64,000 nt of DNA from Cryobacterium glucosi (GTDB lineage Bacteria; Actinomycetota; Actinomycetes; Actinomycetales; Microbacteriaceae), in contig NZ_SOFS01000019.1 of the NCBI RefSeq assembly GCF_004402235.1, forward strand, positions 124,001 to 188,000, given 5' to 3'. The notes under the pieces are model-generated. The model saw nothing but the letters and a program-made list of their open reading frames with translations, searched no databases and was not told the origin of the DNA. Both the position numbers and the translations under genes were made by a program. Positions 8,010-14,609 of the stretch are shown in pieces (positions within the stretch are counted from its first letter, which is position 1; each line of letters opens with the position of its first letter).

Positions 8010-8999
8010 TTACGCGGGCGGGTATAGGAACAGCGCGACGTCGCTCGGCGAGACCGTGCGCTTGTGATACGCGTGGCTGCCCATCCAGTTGTACTCCTCG
8101 AGCACGACGGATCCGTCACCGCCGATCGACTGCACATAAGCGACGTGGTTGTAGTTGAACCAGGCGACCGCGCCGACGACGGGGGTCTTGCTCGTGGTCC
8201 AGCCGTGGTTGGACCACGCACTCGCCCAGGCGCTCGCGTTGCCGCCGCCGGGGGTCAGGCTGTTCCAGGTCCAGCGCCAGGAAGAGCCGGTCGAACCGGC
8301 GTCTCGGTTCAGGCGCCAGGCCACGAAGTCGACACACTCGCGGTAGTAGTAACTGAGCGGGGATAGGCCGCCACCCTGCGACTCGGTGGGCATGTTGTAC
8401 CAGGGGTAGTCATCACCCTCCGCACGCACGCCGTAGACGGCGAAGGCCGCCGCAGCGGCACGGGCGGTCGCCACCTGCTGGGCAGCGAGGGCCTTCTTGG
8501 CCGCGAGCGCCTGCGCCGCGAGCTGCTCTTTCGTGGTGGCAGCGAAGCCGTCACGCGAAACAGTGACCGCGGTCGCCGCTGCTGCGACGGTGAGGCCCTG
8601 CACGGTCTTGTTCCCCGACGAGTGCGTTGCGCTCGTCATGTCACCGGCTGCGCGCGGAGTGAAGGCGTACGCGGGCAATGCCGCGGTGAGGAAAATGGCC
8701 GGGATGGCGAACACAGCGATCGCGATCTTGACCGGATGCCGCCGCTTGCGTGGGAAACGACCGACCGGCTTCGCGGGCGAGGCCGAAAAACGGCTACGCG
8801 GCCTCACTGCGGGAACGACGACGGGTTCGGGCTTCGGTGCCAGGAATTGCTCCGTGGCCGGGCTCAAAGCCGGGAGCGCCTCGCGCTGGGCCCGGAGTTC
8901 GCGACGAGTGAGAAAGACCTCGGGGCTCGCTTCGGAATCGGACACGCCAGACTCGGGCAACAGGATTCCTCTGGATCGTGGCGTATCAATCGGATTCAT
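8010..8999 (-). CDS. CHAP-domain peptidoglycan hydrolase, membrane-anchored or secreted
   Basis: The 329-aa protein has a long basic cytoplasmic N-terminus, one hydrophobic segment (IAIAVFAIPAIFLTAALPAYA, about 92-112, with an AYA-type cleavage option) and a helical Ala-rich stalk (about 150-190). The C-terminal CHAP domain (about 205-329) has the catalytic Cys in YYRECVDFVAW and the His in VGAVAWFNYNHVAYV, followed by EEYNWMG. CHAP enzymes are amidases or endopeptidases that cut peptidoglycan peptides, so a role in cell-wall turnover or daughter-cell separation is likely. Its N-terminal architecture resembles the NlpC/P60 gene at 9951. A perfect GTAACG direct repeat lies 39 bases upstream. 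Confidence 0.88.
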   Translation of the reverse strand: MNPIDTPRSRGILLPESGVSDSEASPEVFLTRRELRAQREALPALSPATEQFLAPKPEPVVVPAVRPRSRFSASPAKPVGRFPRKRRHPVKIAIAVFAIPAIFLTAALPAYAFTPRAAGDMTSATHSSGNKTVQGLTVAAAATAVTVSRDGFAATTKEQLAAQALAAKKALAAQQVATARAAAAAFAVYGVRAEGDDYPWYNMPTESQGGGLSPLSYYYRECVDFVAWRLNRDAGSTGSSWRWTWNSLTPGGGNASAWASAWSNHGWTTSKTPVVGAVAWFNYNHVAYVQSIGGDGSVVLEEYNWMGSHAYHKRTVSPSDVALFLYPPA

Positions 9000-9037
9000 C
9001 CCACCCTAGGGGAAACCGTCGAAGAAGTCACCCCCGG

Positions 9038-9054
9038 CGTTACACATCCGTTAC
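9038..9054 (-). promoter_or_regulatory. GTAACG-N5-GTAACG direct repeat before the CHAP gene
   Basis: On the minus strand the sequence is GTAACG, five bases, GTAACG: a perfect 6-bp direct repeat with 11-bp period. It lies 39 bases upstream of the CHAP start and within 10 bases of the HNH stop. The form fits an OmpR-family response-regulator site. Because similar repeats precede the NlpC/P60 gene, an MtrA-type box is a reasonable inference. Confidence 0.5.
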
Positions 9055-9063
9055 ATTGCCTGA

Positions 9064-9561
9064 TCAGGCGGCAGGCGCAAGATACTCGTCCCATTGCGGC
9101 AATGGTCGCTCGACTCCGCGCACGACCCAGCTGGACCCGATCGGGATCTTCGGGTGGAAGAGCAGATCCCAGCCCATCTCGGCGGGAGTGCGATCGCTCT
9201 TGATGTTGTTGCAGCGCAGGCAGCAGGCCACGAGGTTGTCCCAGCTGTCCCGGCCACCGCGGGAACGGGGCTGCACGTGGTCGATCGTATTCGCAGTCCG
9301 GCCGCAGTACGCGCAGCGATGGTCATCCCTGCGGAGTACGCCGCGCCGGCTCACCGGCAGCGAACGGGAGCGCGGGAGATGCACGTACCGCGTGAGGATG
9401 ATCACGCTCGGTCGATCCCACGAGCCGGTCGTCGCCCAGACCGGGTGGGCCTGGTCGGCGGCCACAATGGTGGCCTTCTGATTCATGACCAGCACGATGG
9501 CCCGTTTGAACGAGACCACGGCGAGGGGCTCGTAGCCCGCGTTCAGAACAAGTGTGCGCAT
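9064..9561 (-). CDS. HNH endonuclease
   Basis: The 165-aa protein is an HNH nuclease of the compact type widespread in actinobacteria. It begins MRTLVLNAGYEPL, a hallmark of this subfamily, then shows the zinc-binding CAYCG near residue 82, the catalytic TIDHVQPRSRGG, and CCLRCNNIKSDRTPAEMGW with the second Cys pair and the Asn. The C-terminus has PLPQWDEYL. The start at 9561 follows AAAGGGAACGA; a longer in-frame start at 9600 is less supported. It is a chromosomal housekeeping-like copy with unknown substrate, and there are no phage genes around it. Confidence 0.9.
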   Translation of the reverse strand: MRTLVLNAGYEPLAVVSFKRAIVLVMNQKATIVAADQAHPVWATTGSWDRPSVIILTRYVHLPRSRSLPVSRRGVLRRDDHRCAYCGRTANTIDHVQPRSRGGRDSWDNLVACCLRCNNIKSDRTPAEMGWDLLFHPKIPIGSSWVVRGVERPLPQWDEYLAPAA

Positions 9562-9641
9562 TCGTTCCCTTTCGAAAAGGGCTGGACGGCTTCCAGCCAT
9601 TCGATCTACTCCCTCGCACCGAGAGTCAGGGGCAAACGGGC

Positions 9642-9801
9642 AAACAAAAAGGGCGCTGTCACAATGACAACGCCCTACGGTCTGAAACGCGAGAACACGC
9701 GCAACTCAGACAAGTTTGACTGCCGTGCCGCAACGCAAAGCGGCAGCGCACATCCATGGTGTGGATCGTGCATCGCTCGCGCATTGGCTCTCCCAAAAGA
9801 C
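9642..9801 (-). ncRNA. Candidate small transcript or leader with Cys-rich micro-ORF
   Basis: A minus-strand unit lies in the 389-base gap between the HNH and NlpC/P60 genes. A promoter-like pair, TTGTGC (9835-9830) and TAGTAC (9812-9807), is separated by 17 bases. A hairpin at 9650-9676 (AGGGCG and TGTCA pairing with TGACA and CGCCCT) is followed by TTTTTGTTTG, a canonical intrinsic terminator in this direction. Between them a 41-codon frame (9784-9659) starts with ATG after GGGAGAGCCA, encodes five Cys including CLSCAC, and ends inside the hairpin. This could be an sRNA, a dual-function RNA or an attenuator; the 3' gene is the HNH nuclease. Confidence 0.4.
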
Positions 9802-9907
9802 TCGCAGTACTACAGAGCATCAGGTTAACGCACAAGCGACACGCCGCGCAGCACCCCACAACACTTCGTGGGCAAGCTGTTACGCATTGTTCACATCGTT
9901 GCCGCCC

Positions 9908-9932
9908 GGCGAGGCCACGTCGCGGCCTCGCC
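9908..9932 (-). terminator. Hairpin terminator after NlpC/P60 gene
   Basis: A perfect 9-bp stem (GGCGAGGCC with GGCCTCGCC, 7-base loop) lies 19 bases beyond the NlpC/P60 stop codon. There is no T-tract, as is common for actinobacterial terminators. Confidence 0.6.
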
Positions 9933-9950
9933 AAGCCCCGTCCGAGCGAC

Positions 9951-10865
9951 TTAGATCCCGAGGCGGACGATGTAGTACGAGCTCGTCCAGATGGGCTGCA
10001 CCCTCACGGAAGCCCCCTCATAGGGCGCGTGCAGAATGTTGCCATTGCCGGCGTAGATGCCGTCGTGACCGTCCATGATGACAAGGTCACCCGGCTGCGC
10101 ATCGGCGAGGGAGATACGGGTGCCCGCGGCGCCCTGGCCTGCTGCCGAATGCGGCAGGCTGATCCCAAACTGGGCGTAGACGTACATGACGAAGCCCGAG
10201 CAGTCGAAACCGGCCGGGGTCGACCCACCGTAGACATAGGGAACACCCTGGTACTGCAGGCCGACGTTATAGACGGATGCGAGGCTGAACGTCGGGTAGG
10301 ACGGGTTCGCCAGGAAGTCGGAGACCGACGGCCCCGAATACGCGGCCGCATACGTCGTCATGGAGGCGGCCGCGGCGACGCGGCGCGCTTCGGCTGCCGC
10401 TGCGGCGGCCGCAGATGCTGCTGCCGCCTTGGCCGCGGCGATCTCTTCCGGCGTCGTGGCGCTGAAGCTGTCGCGGGCGACGCTGACGGTCGAGGCCTGG
10501 TCGGCGACGGTGAGCGACTGGGCGCCGGACCGGGTGAGGGCCGTGGATGCCGTCGTGCCGTGCGCGATATCCGTGCCGGGAGAACTCGGCGCGAACGCGT
10601 ATGCGGGGATCGCCATGGTGGCGACGAGTCCGCCGGCCAGGGTCATCATCACGATGTTGGCGATGGCGCCGCGCCGGCGTGACGGGCGGGTGAAGATCCC
10701 GCGCGCGGGGGCCTCTTCACGCTGCGCCGGCGTCGGGGCCGGCCGTGCGGGTGTCGGGGCAGAACCTCGACGGGACAGTCTTCTACCTAATTCTTCGGCC
10801 AAAGTGTGTACCTCCGGCGCCTCGACAACACTAGGTAGTTGCCCCGTCCAATGCGTTGGTCGCAT
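9951..10865 (-). CDS. NlpC/P60 peptidoglycan endopeptidase
   Basis: The 304-aa protein has a cytoplasmic N-terminal part, a hydrophobic segment (IANIVMMTLAGGLVATMAIPAYA, about 68-90), an Ala-rich coiled stalk (about 140-165) and a C-terminal NlpC/P60 domain. The domain shows YVYGGSTPAGFDCSGFVMYV with the catalytic Cys, SLPHSAAGQ, and MDGHDGIYAGNGNILHAP with the catalytic His. These enzymes cleave D-Glu-mDAP-type bonds in wall peptides and help cell separation. It shares its N-terminal layout with the CHAP gene at 8010. Upstream (10970-11008) lies an array of GTAACG-like repeats with 11-bp spacing. Confidence 0.92.
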   Translation of the reverse strand: MRPTHWTGQLPSVVEAPEVHTLAEELGRRLSRRGSAPTPARPAPTPAQREEAPARGIFTRPSRRRGAIANIVMMTLAGGLVATMAIPAYAFAPSSPGTDIAHGTTASTALTRSGAQSLTVADQASTVSVARDSFSATTPEEIAAAKAAAASAAAAAAAEARRVAAAASMTTYAAAYSGPSVSDFLANPSYPTFSLASVYNVGLQYQGVPYVYGGSTPAGFDCSGFVMYVYAQFGISLPHSAAGQGAAGTRISLADAQPGDLVIMDGHDGIYAGNGNILHAPYEGASVRVQPIWTSSYYIVRLGI

Positions 10866-10969
10866 GTGTTACCGAACCAGGAGACGGGAAGAGAGACGTC
10901 CTGCTTCGAGCCCGGCGGCCGGTTCTGGCCTGTGGGACTCGTCCGACAGTACGTGAGGTTTCTCCGTTT

Positions 10970-11008
10970 GTCACCCCTTGGTGACGATTTAATAACGAAC
11001 GCGTAACG
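10970..11008. promoter_or_regulatory. Array of 11-bp-period GTAACG-like repeats before NlpC/P60 gene
   Basis: On the + strand the hexamers GTCACC (10970), GTGACG (10981), ATAACG (10992) and GTAACG (11003) start exactly 11 bases apart, the last two being the best. The array lies 105-143 bases upstream of the NlpC/P60 start. The same hexamer pair precedes the CHAP gene. An OmpR-family regulator such as MtrA is the likely reader (inference). Confidence 0.45.
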
Positions 11009-11074
11009 AAAGGGTCATCTGTCGACCGCCGAAAACCCGGCATCCGTTCGGGTTTTGCCCCGCGAAACGGGCGG

Positions 11075-11782
11075 TTAGAGAGCGGCGACCGGGGTAGCCA
11101 CGAAGATGTGGCTCGCGACTTCATTGGGCAGTTCGAGACCCTCAGCGAACCCCGCGACCTCGACGAGAACGTAGGAGCCGAGTGCCGAGAAAACCGCCGA
11201 ATTGCCCGGCATCACGCCGGCGTTCTTGAGCTGGGCGAGGAGTTCCGGGTCGAACTGCACCGGTTCGCCGAGGCGGCGGATGACGGCGGTCACCGGGGTC
11301 GTCGACCCCGCGACGACCTCGACGAGGTTCGTGACTCCCGCCATGAATGCGACGGCGGGCGAGTCGCCCAGTTCGTCGAGCCCAGGGATCGGGTTGCCAT
11401 ACGGTGACTCGGTGGGATGCCCGAGCATCTCCAGGATCTTGCGCTCGACCTGTTCGCTCATGACGTGTTCCCAGCGGCAGGCTTCGTCGTGGACGAACTC
11501 CCATTCGAGGCCGATCACGTCGCTCAGCAGGCGCTCGGCGAGGCGGTGCTTGCGCATGACATGCACGGCCTTACGGCGCCCGTTGATCGTGAGTTCGAGG
11601 TGGCGGTCGCCGGACACGACGACGAGCCCATCCCTCTCCATGCGCGCGACGGTCTGCGAGACGGTCGGGCCGGAATGGCCCAGTCGTTCGGAGATCCGGG
11701 CCCGGAGGGGGACGATGCCCTCCTCCTCCAGATCGAGGATGGTGCGGAGATACATTTCGGTCGTGTCGATCAGATCAGTCAT
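11075..11782 (-). CDS. dtxR: DtxR/IdeR-type iron-dependent repressor
   Basis: The 235-aa protein has a winged-helix domain (1-73), a dimerisation and metal domain (74-140) and a C-terminal SH3-like FeoA domain (about 150-230). The metal ligands fall at the exact DtxR numbers: Met10, His79, Glu83, His98, Cys102, Glu105 and His106, within DEACRWEHVMSEQVE and the conserved YGNPIPGLDELG. It should be a Fe(II)-activated repressor of iron uptake genes. Cys102, rather than Asp, argues for the iron-type DtxR/IdeR and against MntR. It is divergent from serC with a 70-base gap. Confidence 0.93.
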   Translation of the reverse strand: MTDLIDTTEMYLRTILDLEEEGIVPLRARISERLGHSGPTVSQTVARMERDGLVVVSGDRHLELTINGRRKAVHVMRKHRLAERLLSDVIGLEWEFVHDEACRWEHVMSEQVERKILEMLGHPTESPYGNPIPGLDELGDSPAVAFMAGVTNLVEVVAGSTTPVTAVIRRLGEPVQFDPELLAQLKNAGVMPGNSAVFSALGSYVLVEVAGFAEGLELPNEVASHIFVATPVAAL

Positions 11783-11852
11783 CGCCGGCCTCCCAGTGCC
11801 TCCGTGTGCGTCACAACCTTATCGCCGTGTTAGGGGTCGTTAGAATCGCCTC

Positions 11853-12971
11853 ATGTCGAATCTGATAATTCCCTCCGAACTCTTGCCCGTTGACGGACGA
11901 TTTGGCTGCGGCCCGTCCAAAGTCCGTCAGGAACAGCTTGAGTACCTCCTTAAATCTGGCACGTCCATTATCGGTACCTCCCATCGTCAGGCGCCGGTGA
12001 AGAACCTGGTCGGCCGGGTCCGAACCGGCCTGGCGGAGCTGCTCCGCGCTCCGGAAGGCTACGAAGTCGTCCTCGGCAACGGCGGGTCCACCGCCTTCTG
12101 GGATGCAGCCGCGTTCTCCCTTATTTCCAAGAAGGCCCAGAACCTCGTCTTCGGCGAGTTCGGCGGCAAGTTCGCTGCCGCGGCGAGCGCACCGTTCCTC
12201 GAAGCACCCGACGTGATCAAGGCCCCGGCGGGCTCGCTGAGCGCGGCCGTTCCGACCGAGGGCGTCGACGTGTACGCCTGGCCCCAGAACGAGACCTCGA
12301 CCGGTGTGATGGCGCCCGTCACCCGCGTGCACGGCGACGCCGGAGCACTGACCGTCATCGACGCCACGAGCGCCGCCGCCGGCATCGACTACGCCGCCGA
12401 TCAGGCGGATGCGTATTACTTCGCCCCGCAGAAGAACCTCGCCTCCGACGGCGGCCTCTGGATGGCGCTCTTCTCCCCCGCGGCCATCGAGCGCGTCGAG
12501 CAGATCGCCGCGAGCGGCCGGTATATCCCGGAGTTCCTCAGCCTGAAGAACGCGATCGACAACTCGCGCCTCAACCAGACCCTGAACACCCCGGCCGTGG
12601 CCACCCTGCTCCTGATCGAGAACCAGCTCGACTGGATCAACGGCAATGGCGGCCTCGCCTGGGCCTCCGCACGCACCCGCGAGTCCTCCTCGGTGCTCTA
12701 CGACTGGGCAGCGACCGTTGACTACGCGACGCCGTACGTCGTCAACCCCGACCACCGTTCGCAGGTTGTCGCGACGATCGACTTCGACGACGCGATCGAT
12801 GCCTCCGCCGTAGCCAAGGCGCTGCGCGCGAACGGCATCTCCGACACCGAGCCCTACCGCAAGCTCGGCCGCAACCAGCTGCGCGTCGCGACGTTCACGG
12901 CGATCGAGCCGAACGACGTACGCCAGCTCGTCAAGTCCATCGAATTCGTCGTCGCCAACCTGGGCAAATAG
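11853..12971 (+). CDS. serC: Phosphoserine transaminase
   Basis: The 372-aa enzyme converts 3-phosphohydroxypyruvate and glutamate to phosphoserine and 2-oxoglutarate, the second step of serine synthesis, using PLP. Visible landmarks are DGRFGCGPSKVR at the N-terminus, GTSHRQAPVK, LGNGGSTAFWDAA, DATSAAAGID and the PLP lysine in YYFAPQKNLASDGGLW. Length and motifs match the actinobacterial (mycobacterial) SerC subgroup. It is followed after 8 bases by a DUF2530 gene, a common actinobacterial pair. Confidence 0.95.
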   Translation: MSNLIIPSELLPVDGRFGCGPSKVRQEQLEYLLKSGTSIIGTSHRQAPVKNLVGRVRTGLAELLRAPEGYEVVLGNGGSTAFWDAAAFSLISKKAQNLVFGEFGGKFAAAASAPFLEAPDVIKAPAGSLSAAVPTEGVDVYAWPQNETSTGVMAPVTRVHGDAGALTVIDATSAAAGIDYAADQADAYYFAPQKNLASDGGLWMALFSPAAIERVEQIAASGRYIPEFLSLKNAIDNSRLNQTLNTPAVATLLLIENQLDWINGNGGLAWASARTRESSSVLYDWAATVDYATPYVVNPDHRSQVVATIDFDDAIDASAVAKALRANGISDTEPYRKLGRNQLRVATFTAIEPNDVRQLVKSIEFVVANLGK

Positions 12972-12979
12972 CGGTCCTC

Positions 12980-13213
12980 GTGCGCCTCTGGCTGAGAGAC
13001 AGCGAGCGCCGGCCCGATCCTGAGCCGGCGAAAGCGGATGCGCGCACGCCCATCCTGATCGGAGCACTCGCCTGGCTCGTGGCCGCGGGTCTCGCCCTGG
13101 TTTTCCAGGGTGAGCTCGCGGCCCGCGGGCTCGGCTGGTGGCTGTGGTGCGCGGTGGCCGGGGTCGGCCTCGGCGTCGCCGGGCTGGCCTGGCTGCGCGT
13201 GAGGCGCCGGTAG
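12980..13213 (+). CDS. DUF2530 small membrane protein
   Basis: The 77-aa product starts with GTG at 12980, only 8 bases after serC, so the two are probably co-transcribed. An N-terminal polar part is followed by two membrane spans, TPILIGALAWLVAAGLALVF and GWWLWCAVAGVGLGVAGLAWL, and a basic RVRRR tail. This fits the DUF2530 family, which typically follows serC in actinobacteria. The function is unknown. Confidence 0.78.
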   Translation: MRLWLRDSERRPDPEPAKADARTPILIGALAWLVAAGLALVFQGELAARGLGWWLWCAVAGVGLGVAGLAWLRVRRR

Positions 13214-13224
13214 TTCGTCAGACG

Positions 13225-13863
13225 CTATTCGTCTTCGTCGATGTCGTCCGGGTCGATGTCATCGTCTTCTTCTTCGTCATCATCGTCGTCGTCGTCTGCG
13301 TCGTCGTCGTCTGCGTCGTCGTCGTCTGCGTCGTCGTCGTCGTCGTCTGCGTCGTCGTCATCGGTGTCGTCGTCATCGTCATCGGTGTCGTCGTCATCGT
13401 CGTCGGTGTCGTCGTCGAGAGCGTCGGCGGCCGCGGTCGCAGCGACCAGGTCCTGGGCCGTGCGGTAGTCGGCGAGGCGATCGGACCACGGGATCCACTC
13501 GGGTGCGACGAGGGCTTCGTCCCCCGGCGTGAGCTCGGTCTCGAGCACCTGCGGCAGGGATTCCCCGTCGATGCGCGAGAGCGTGACGGTCCAGCGCCAG
13601 CCCGGATACCCGGTCATGGTGCAGTCGAAGAGCAGCGACACGACCCGGTCACCCTCGACGACGTGTCCGAGGGGGTCGCCGATGGTGTCTTCCGGCGTGA
13701 AGGTAAGGAGGGCGGCCCTGGCCACCTCGACAGCCGCGACGAGTGTCTCGTCGGTGGGAACGGCATCCGCTGCCGGCGACTCGGCGTCGTCGGCCACGGC
13801 GTCATCGGCGACGGCGTCGACAGCCGGTACGTCGAGTGTGGTGTCTTGGATCTGCTCAGGCAT
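13225..13863 (-). CDS. DUF3027 protein with Asp-rich tail
   Basis: The 212-aa protein belongs to the actinobacterial DUF3027 family. Conserved blocks are VARAALLTFTPEDTIGDP, HVVEGDRVVSLLF, GYPGWRWTVTLSRIDG and APEWIPWSDRLADYRTAQDL. From about residue 150 onward the protein becomes almost pure Asp broken by Thr, Ala and Glu, encoded by a GTC-rich microsatellite on the + strand. The ATG at 13863 overlaps the stop of the cold-shock-domain gene by 8 bases, so translation is coupled. The long open frame further upstream is a shadow of that gene. The function is unknown; the acidic tail may mimic nucleic acid or bind basic proteins (inference). Confidence 0.88.
   Translation of the reverse strand: MPEQIQDTTLDVPAVDAVADDAVADDAESPAADAVPTDETLVAAVEVARAALLTFTPEDTIGDPLGHVVEGDRVVSLLFDCTMTGYPGWRWTVTLSRIDGESLPQVLETELTPGDEALVAPEWIPWSDRLADYRTAQDLVAATAAADALDDDTDDDDDDTDDDDDDTDDDDADDDDDDADDDDADDDDADDDDDDDEEEDDDIDPDDIDEDE
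13228..13420. repeat. GTC/GAT triplet microsatellite coding the Asp-rich tail
   Basis: The + strand is a degenerate run of cgtcgtcgtc and catcgtc triplets, broken by tctgcgtcg and ggtgtcg units that recur every 12-24 bases. In the minus frame it encodes about 63 acidic residues. The run length is likely to vary between strains by slippage in steps of three. Confidence 0.8.
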
Positions 13864-14236
13864 CGAGTTCCTCTGCGACCTTGCGAAGCATGGCGGCGAT
13901 CTTGTGGCTGTGGGCGCTATCGGGGTAACGGCCGCGACGCAGACTCGCACCGATGCCGTCGAGCACCTTGACGAGGTCCTCGATGATGATGGCCATGTCG
14001 TCGGCGGGCTTGCGGCTGAGCTTGACGAGGCTCGGCGGCGCTTCGATGATGCGCACGGACAGCGCCTGGGCGCCGCGCTTGCCATCGGCGATGCCGAATT
14101 CGAGCTTCGTTCCTGGCTTGACCGTCACTCCGGTGGGCAGCGCAGAAGCGTGGAGAAAGACCTCCTGGCCGTCATCGGAACTGATGAAGCCAAAACCCTT
14201 CTCCTCGTCGTAGAACTTGACCTTGCCGGTGGGCAT
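13856..14236 (-). CDS. Cold-shock-domain protein with C-terminal extension
   Basis: The 126-aa product has an N-terminal cold-shock domain (1-66) with the RNP motifs KGFGFISS and VFLHAS, so it binds single-stranded RNA or DNA. Unlike the 67-aa CspA type (see 27303), it continues with about 60 residues, including ADDMAIIIEDLVKVLDGIGAS and a basic helix, that may mediate dimerisation. This two-part form followed by DUF3027 is a conserved actinobacterial arrangement. The ATG at 14236 is used; the larger open frame to 15283 is antisense to the helicase-associated gene. Confidence 0.88.
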   Translation of the reverse strand: MPTGKVKFYDEEKGFGFISSDDGQEVFLHASALPTGVTVKPGTKLEFGIADGKRGAQALSVRIIEAPPSLVKLSRKPADDMAIIIEDLVKVLDGIGASLRRGRYPDSAHSHKIAAMLRKVAEELDA

Positions 14237-14329
14237 CTGGACCTCGCTGAATTCCGGGCGCGCGACATGCGCGCCAACCGCACCCAGCTTATTCGGTTGC
14301 ACTCGTCCCCGCCCCGTATCCTTGACACT

Positions 14330-14605
14330 GTGACCAATCAAACTCCACACGCCGCCGGCCGGCCGGAACGCATCCTCGCCTATATGGTCGCCGCCACCGT
14401 CGGCCTGTCGATCCTCGCGTTCTTCGCCGTCATCATCGGCACCTGGCTCGGCGCCGGCGCCAACAACGGCTTCGGCGAGGGTGTCTGGCCCGCGATCCTC
14501 GCGCTCCCGCTTGTCGGACTGCCGATTGGATTCATCCTGATCATCGTTCTCCTGGTGACGACCACCGTCCGCCGCGCTCGCGAGGCACGACAGAACGGGG
14601 AGTAA
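14330..14605 (+). CDS. Small two-span membrane protein
   Basis: A 91-aa product starting at GTG 14330 (VTNQTPHAAG). Two long hydrophobic segments, ILAYMVAATVGLSILAFFAVIIGTWLGAG split in two in the protein (about 14-42), and AILALPLVGLPIGFILIIVLLV (about 55-76), are followed by a basic cytoplasmic tail. Small proteins at this locus are sometimes labelled as ABC transporter ATPases in databases; no ATPase motif exists here. It ends 4 bases before the helicase-associated gene and is likely in its operon. Confidence 0.65.
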   Translation: MTNQTPHAAGRPERILAYMVAATVGLSILAFFAVIIGTWLGAGANNGFGEGVWPAILALPLVGLPIGFILIIVLLVTTTVRRAREARQNGE

Positions 14606-14609
14606 CGCC

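Noticed and set aside
9659..9934. 91-codon minus-strand frame as a full gene
   Set aside because: Only the last 41 codons have a ribosome-binding site; the upstream part crosses the NlpC/P60 terminator hairpin and is not gene-like.
10866..11074. Possible ydaO-type (c-di-AMP) riboswitch before the NlpC/P60 gene
   Set aside because: Such riboswitches often precede actinobacterial wall hydrolases, but the conserved GCGG...CGAATCC and closing P-segments could not be found in either strand here.
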